Positions 7,874 through 10,525 of a stretch of 10,525 bases of DNA are shown here, piece by piece. Origin of the DNA: Micropepsaceae bacterium (lineage in GTDB: Bacteria; Pseudomonadota; Alphaproteobacteria; Micropepsales; Micropepsaceae); the NCBI GenBank assembly GCA_025450355.1, contig JANWHR010000114.1, forward strand, positions 1 to 10,525, read 5' to 3'. A program made the translations under genes and the position numbers. How positions within the stretch are numbered: the first letter of the stretch is position 1; each line of letters begins with the position of its first letter. The notes under the pieces are model-generated. The model was not told where the DNA came from. It worked only from the letters and a program-made list of their open reading frames with translations, and did not search any database.

Positions 7874-7954
7874 CCTGTCAGCCCGGCCAGCCGCGAAACG
7901 CGGCGAGAGCCGGGACCCAGGGTCATGCATACCACTTCGTTCGGGTATGACAGG
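7874..7954. repeat. Short palindromic repeat after the permease, related to the copy in glcF
   Basis: The element is bounded by CCTGTCA (7874-7880) and TGACAGG (7948-7954), a perfect inverted pair. Inside is a compound hairpin: CCCGGC (7882-7887) pairs with GCCGGG (7909-7914), and GCCGCG (7890-7895) pairs with CGCGGC (7899-7904) around AAA. A smaller stem pairs CATACC with GGTATG near the right end. The order TGTCA, CCCGGCC, AGCCGCGAA, GGCGAG and the right end GGGTATGACA parallel the element in glcF. It begins two bases after the permease stop and ends seven bases before the higA stop. It may therefore act as a transcription end point between these convergent genes, although it has no T-run of a classical terminator. 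Confidence 0.68.
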
Positions 7955-7961
7955 TCATGCG

Positions 7962-8258
7962 TTACTCCGCAGGGGCGATCATCGGGATGCGTTCCAGACT
8001 GCGGCCAGCGGCTTTCCGCGCGCGTGCCAGGTCATACGAGGCTTGGAGGTTCAACCAGTATTCCGGGGACTGCCTGAACGCTTTCCCGAACTGGAGCGCC
8101 AACTCCGCGGTCACGGGACGGGTACCACGAATGATGTGTGAAATGCGCATGGAGGATTGGCCAATCGTGCGGGCGAATTCCGCTTGAGACATTCTCAGGT
8201 CGCGCAGAATCTCCGCCAGGAATTCACCAGGGTGGATTATCAGATCGTTTCCCGCCAT
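7962..8258 (-). CDS. higA: HigA-family antitoxin, XRE-type DNA-binding protein
   Basis: This 98-residue protein is an antitoxin of the HigA (VapI-like) family. Such proteins bind the HigB ribosome-dependent mRNA endonuclease and repress their own operon. It has the family opening IIHPGEFLAEILRDL, a helix-turn-helix at about 22-48 (MSQAEFARTIGQSSMRISHI) and the tail PEYWLNLQASYDLARARK. The ATG at 8258 was chosen over an in-frame GTG at 8267 because GAAGG (8271-8267) sits 8 bases before the ATG. An ATG at 8263 is out of frame. The gene starts 11 bases after the stop of the degraded higB, the usual toxin-first order. It appears intact while its toxin gene is broken, so it may persist as a lone repressor. 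Confidence 0.88.
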   Translation of the reverse strand: MAGNDLIIHPGEFLAEILRDLRMSQAEFARTIGQSSMRISHIIRGTRPVTAELALQFGKAFRQSPEYWLNLQASYDLARARKAAGRSLERIPMIAPAE

Positions 8259-8269
8259 TTCATGCACCT

Positions 8270-8550
8270 TCAGTGGTAATCCAAAATCTTAACTTCGTAA
8301 GCATCGCCGTCTTGGAAACGAAAGCACACGCGCCACTGATCATTGATCCGGATGCTGTGTTTACCGGCTAATTCGCCCTTGAGGGCCTCCAGACGATTTG
8401 ACGCGGCATCCGCAGGTCATCCAGACGGGTTGCAGCGTGCAATTGTTTGAGGCGCATCATCGTTCGCTTCACGATATTTGGCGCAAGGCGACGCGATTTC
8501 CCACTGTCGAAGAAACGCTTCGTTTTGGCGTCCGCAAATGAACGTATCAC
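8270..8550 (-). pseudogene. higB: HigB-family toxin gene broken by a one-base frameshift
   Basis: Two overlapping frames together give a full RelE/HigB-type mRNA interferase. The first runs from a GTG at 8550 (VIRSFADAKTKRFF) through LDDLRMP, then goes out of frame and meets TAG at 8368-8370. The second frame resumes at 8401 with SNRLEALKGELAGKHSIRIN and continues DQWRVCFRF to a DYH ending and TGA at 8270-8272. Adding one base near 8402-8406, where the sequence reads CCGCG and CCGGCG would be expected, restores a 93-residue protein of normal HigB length. All the conserved C-terminal residues are still encoded, so the lesion is recent or is a sequencing error. The site is not in a homopolymer run. 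As it stands, the truncated product lacks the catalytic C-terminal half and should not be toxic. Confidence 0.85.
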
Positions 8551-8557
8551 AGACGCC

Positions 8558-8586
8558 AATATAAACAAAATGTTTATAAGATGCAA
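8558..8586 (-). promoter_or_regulatory. Promoter of higBA
   Basis: On the minus strand TTGCAT (8586-8581) and TATATT (8563-8558) are separated by 17 bases, a good match to a sigma-70 type promoter. The predicted transcription start falls about 7 bases after the -10 box, at or next to the higB GTG (8550). No Shine-Dalgarno sequence lies between the two, which suggests a leaderless transcript. The assignment is from pattern only. Confidence 0.6.
8560..8578. promoter_or_regulatory. Perfect palindromic operator, likely HigA binding site
   Basis: TATAAACA (8560-8567) and TGTTTATA (8571-8578) form a perfect 8-base inverted repeat around AAA. The site is AT-rich in a GC-rich region and lies between the -35 and -10 boxes of the higBA promoter, overlapping the -10. 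This is the normal position for autoregulation by the HigA antitoxin, alone or with HigB. Binding itself is inferred. Confidence 0.7.
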
Positions 8587-8701
8587 ATTCCCGTGACTCG
8601 ATTGGAATTGGGACTATGGAGGCGAGCGTGACTGCCGGTCCATTCCGCATACATGTTCCGCGCGAAATACTCGTCGTTCTTGCGGACGAGAGCTTTGTTT
8701 T

Positions 8702-9979
8702 TTATTCCGCGGGGGCTGGGGCGGCGGAGGGGATGGCTTCCTCCGAGAACTGGCGTTCGGGGTGCATGAGGAACGAGCTCAGCGCGCCAATCATCAGCAC
8801 GCCGATCGCGAGTATGAACGGAAGCTGTTTATCCCCGGTGAAGTCCGTCACCACACCCGCAACCAGCGGCGAGAGAATGGCGGCGAGCGCGGAGCCCGAA
8901 TTCATCAGGCCCGCTGCCGTGCCGGAATATTTCGGCGCAATGTCCATCGGGATCGCCCACATTGGGCCAATGGTGCTTTCGGCGAAGAAGAAGCCGCCCG
9001 AAAGGCAGATCGCGACGGTCGTCATGTCATGCACATAGATGATCGGAACAAGCCAGAGCAGCGCGCCGGTGAAGCCGGTCGCCGTCACCACAATGCGGGA
9101 GAAGCGGACATTCCGTGTGCGCCGCAGAATGCGGTCGGAAATCATTCCGCCCGTCGTGTTGCCGATCGCGCCAATGAAATAGACGATCGTGGAGAACAGT
9201 GCGGCGTTGCTGTTGCTGAGTGAGAATGTGTCCTTGAAGAATACCGGCAGATAACTGAGATACAGCCACAGACACCAGCCGTAGCAGAAATAGGTCAGCG
9301 TCACCGGCCACATGCGCGCGACAAGCGGACCCCAGGGAACAGGTGGTCTCGGGCCTTTTGGCGCCAGCGGCAATATTGCAAGCTCTTCCCGCGTGATGGA
9401 ATGGTGTTCACGCGGATCGTCGCGGAAATACCACCACCAGACCGCGACCCAGGCGAAGCCGATCAGGCCCGTCACTACAAATGAACCACGCCAGGTGAAT
9501 GCCGCCATCAGCGCCACAGTCATAACGGGCGTGAGCGCATTTCCGAGGCGCGAGAAGGCATGGGTGGTGCCCTGGGCAAAGCCGCGTTTGCGCGACTCGA
9601 CCCAATGCTGCATCGCCCGCGTCGCGGTGGGGAGCGTGGCGCCGACCCCGAAACCCATGACGACGCGCGCAAGCACCAGGGTCGCAAAGCCGGTGGCAAG
9701 GCCGGTGACGACCGTCGCTCCGGCCCAGACGAGGCCGCTGACGAACAGTGTCTTGCGCGGACCAAAACGATCCGCCGTCATGCCGCCAATGATCTGGAAC
9801 AGGAGATAGGGATAACCAAATACCGAGAAGATGAAGAGCGCCTCGGTGTTCGAGAGGCCAAATTCCGGGCGGATGTCGAGCATGGCGGTGCTGACGCTCT
9901 GCCGCACGATATAGGTGATGAAATACATGGCGCAGAGCAGCACCAGGACGAGATTGGTGCACTTGAACCAGTTTTTCAT
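8702..9979 (-). CDS. MFS transporter, anion:cation symporter (ACS) type
   Basis: This 425-residue protein is an inner-membrane transporter of the major facilitator superfamily with about 12 hydrophobic segments. The loop 2-3 signature GGMTADRFGPRK is at about residues 65-76. A second, related GGMISDRILRR follows the long central loop. GFGVGATLPTATRAMQHWV (about 109-127), followed by a QGTTHAFSRLG stretch, resembles the sugar-acid and organic-anion symporters of the ACS family. The ATG at 9979 lies 11 bases after the stop of the aminotransferase, with a G-rich stretch just upstream as a weak ribosome binding site, so the two form an operon. The substrate is not readable from the sequence; an organic acid linked to glyoxylate or serine metabolism is a guess from context. 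Confidence 0.85.
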   Translation of the reverse strand: MKNWFKCTNLVLVLLCAMYFITYIVRQSVSTAMLDIRPEFGLSNTEALFIFSVFGYPYLLFQIIGGMTADRFGPRKTLFVSGLVWAGATVVTGLATGFATLVLARVVMGFGVGATLPTATRAMQHWVESRKRGFAQGTTHAFSRLGNALTPVMTVALMAAFTWRGSFVVTGLIGFAWVAVWWWYFRDDPREHHSITREELAILPLAPKGPRPPVPWGPLVARMWPVTLTYFCYGWCLWLYLSYLPVFFKDTFSLSNSNAALFSTIVYFIGAIGNTTGGMISDRILRRTRNVRFSRIVVTATGFTGALLWLVPIIYVHDMTTVAICLSGGFFFAESTIGPMWAIPMDIAPKYSGTAAGLMNSGSALAAILSPLVAGVVTDFTGDKQLPFILAIGVLMIGALSSFLMHPERQFSEEAIPSAAPAPAE

Positions 9980-9990
9980 GGGTTCCCCCG

Positions 9991-10525
9991 CTACTCGGCC
10001 GCGCTTCGGATTAGCGAACCGGCGGTATCGGCCAGATAGTCCATCGCCGCCTGCGCGCCGCCTTTCCGATGCGGGACGCCCGCCAGTTGCAGGCCCATTT
10101 CAACGCCGGAGAGCGCGCCGAGAATCGTCAGATCGTTGGTGTCGCCGAGATGACCGATGCGGAAAACCTTGCCGGTCAGCTTCGACAGGCCGGCGCCCAG
10201 CGACATGTCGAAATTGTCCAGTACCAGTTTCCGGAATGCATCGGAGTCGTGGCCCGCGGGCATCAGAATCGCGGTGAGCGTGGCCGAATAGTGCTTCGGG
10301 TCGCGGCACAGAATCTCGAGTCCCCAGCCGCGCACGGCCCGCCGCGTTGCTTCCGCGTGGCGCTGATGACGCGCGAAGACACGCGGCAATCCTTCCTCGT
10401 GCAGCATGTCGATCGCTTCGACAAGGCCATAGAGCAGGTTGGTTGCCGGCGTATAGGGGAAGAATCCGGCCCTGTTCGGCCCAACCATGTCTTCCCACGA
10501 GAAGAATGAGCGCGGCAGCGTCGCC
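9991..10525 (-). CDS. Serine/alanine-glyoxylate aminotransferase family protein, C-terminal part (5' end outside window)
   Basis: The last 177 residues or so of a class V PLP-dependent aminotransferase of the serine-glyoxylate / alanine-glyoxylate type are present; the full family length is near 400. It would transfer an amino group to glyoxylate to make glycine, with serine or alanine as donor. Visible landmarks are LPRSFFSWEDM at the right edge, GFFPYTPATNLLYGL and FRIGHLGDTND (R at about 10159-10161, the residue that usually binds the substrate carboxylate). The ATG at 10488 is internal, since the frame continues open to the edge in matching sequence. The PLP-binding lysine should lie just beyond the window. 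It precedes the MFS transporter by 11 bases. Glyoxylate, its likely acceptor, is the product of GlcDEF encoded a few kilobases away, which supports the role, although they are separate operons. Confidence 0.85.
   Translation of the reverse strand, partial: ATLPRSFFSWEDMVGPNRAGFFPYTPATNLLYGLVEAIDMLHEEGLPRVFARHQRHAEATRRAVRGWGLEILCRDPKHYSATLTAILMPAGHDSDAFRKLVLDNFDMSLGAGLSKLTGKVFRIGHLGDTNDLTILGALSGVEMGLQLAGVPHRKGGAQAAMDYLADTAGSLIRSAAE

Noticed and set aside
8670..8703. Possible terminator: CTCGTC (8670-8675) with GACGAG (8685-8690) followed by T-rich sequence on the plus strand
   Set aside because: The stem is only 6 bases with a 9-base loop. The T-run suits plus-strand transcription, but both neighbouring genes are on the minus strand, so its role is unsupported.
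8616..9038. A 140-codon plus-strand open frame starting in the gap right of higB
   Set aside because: Most of it is antisense to the MFS transporter gene and it has no recognisable features or ribosome binding context.

Overview
The window looks like a piece of an alphaproteobacterial chromosome. The evidence is high GC by eye, alphaproteobacterial-style proteins, and GC-rich palindromic dispersed repeats that open with TGTCA and close with TGACA. Genes are packed tightly. No gene-free stretch exceeds 300 bases; the longest gaps are about 180 bases (6028-6206) and 150 bases (8551-8701). No tRNA, rRNA, CRISPR array, transposase or phage gene was seen.

Layout from left to right. (1) 3-2017, plus strand: the end of an FAD-dependent aromatic hydroxylase, followed with a 4-base overlap by a gentisate 1,2-dioxygenase-type cupin protein. 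This is the end of an aromatic ring-hydroxylation and ring-cleavage operon. (2) 1962-6027, minus strand: a complete glcD-glcE-glcF operon for the three-subunit glycolate dehydrogenase (glycolate oxidase), with touching or overlapping junctions. The end of glcF runs 56 bases into the convergent dioxygenase gene. (3) 6207-7871, plus strand: a lactate/glycolate permease (LldP/GlcA family), divergent from glcD across a gap largely filled by a palindromic repeat. (4) 7962-8550, minus strand: a HigB-HigA toxin-antitoxin locus with a clear promoter and operator, in which higB is broken by a one-base frameshift. (5) 8702-10525, minus strand: a serine/alanine-glyoxylate aminotransferase cut by the right edge, followed 11 bases later by an MFS organic-anion transporter.

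The central and right parts form a plausible two-carbon pathway. The permease would import glycolate (or lactate), GlcDEF would oxidise glycolate to glyoxylate at the membrane, and the aminotransferase could convert glyoxylate to glycine. The MFS carrier next to the aminotransferase has an unknown organic-anion substrate. This pathway link is inferred from gene content; no regulator such as GlcC and no malate synthase is visible here.

The most unusual feature is a roughly 152-base palindromic repeat (2746-2897) sitting inside glcF and read through in frame. It adds about 51 residues to the linker between the ferredoxin part and the cysteine-rich CCG domains. A shorter relative lies at 7874-7954, and a different hairpin-type repeat lies in the glcD/permease gap (6103-6182).
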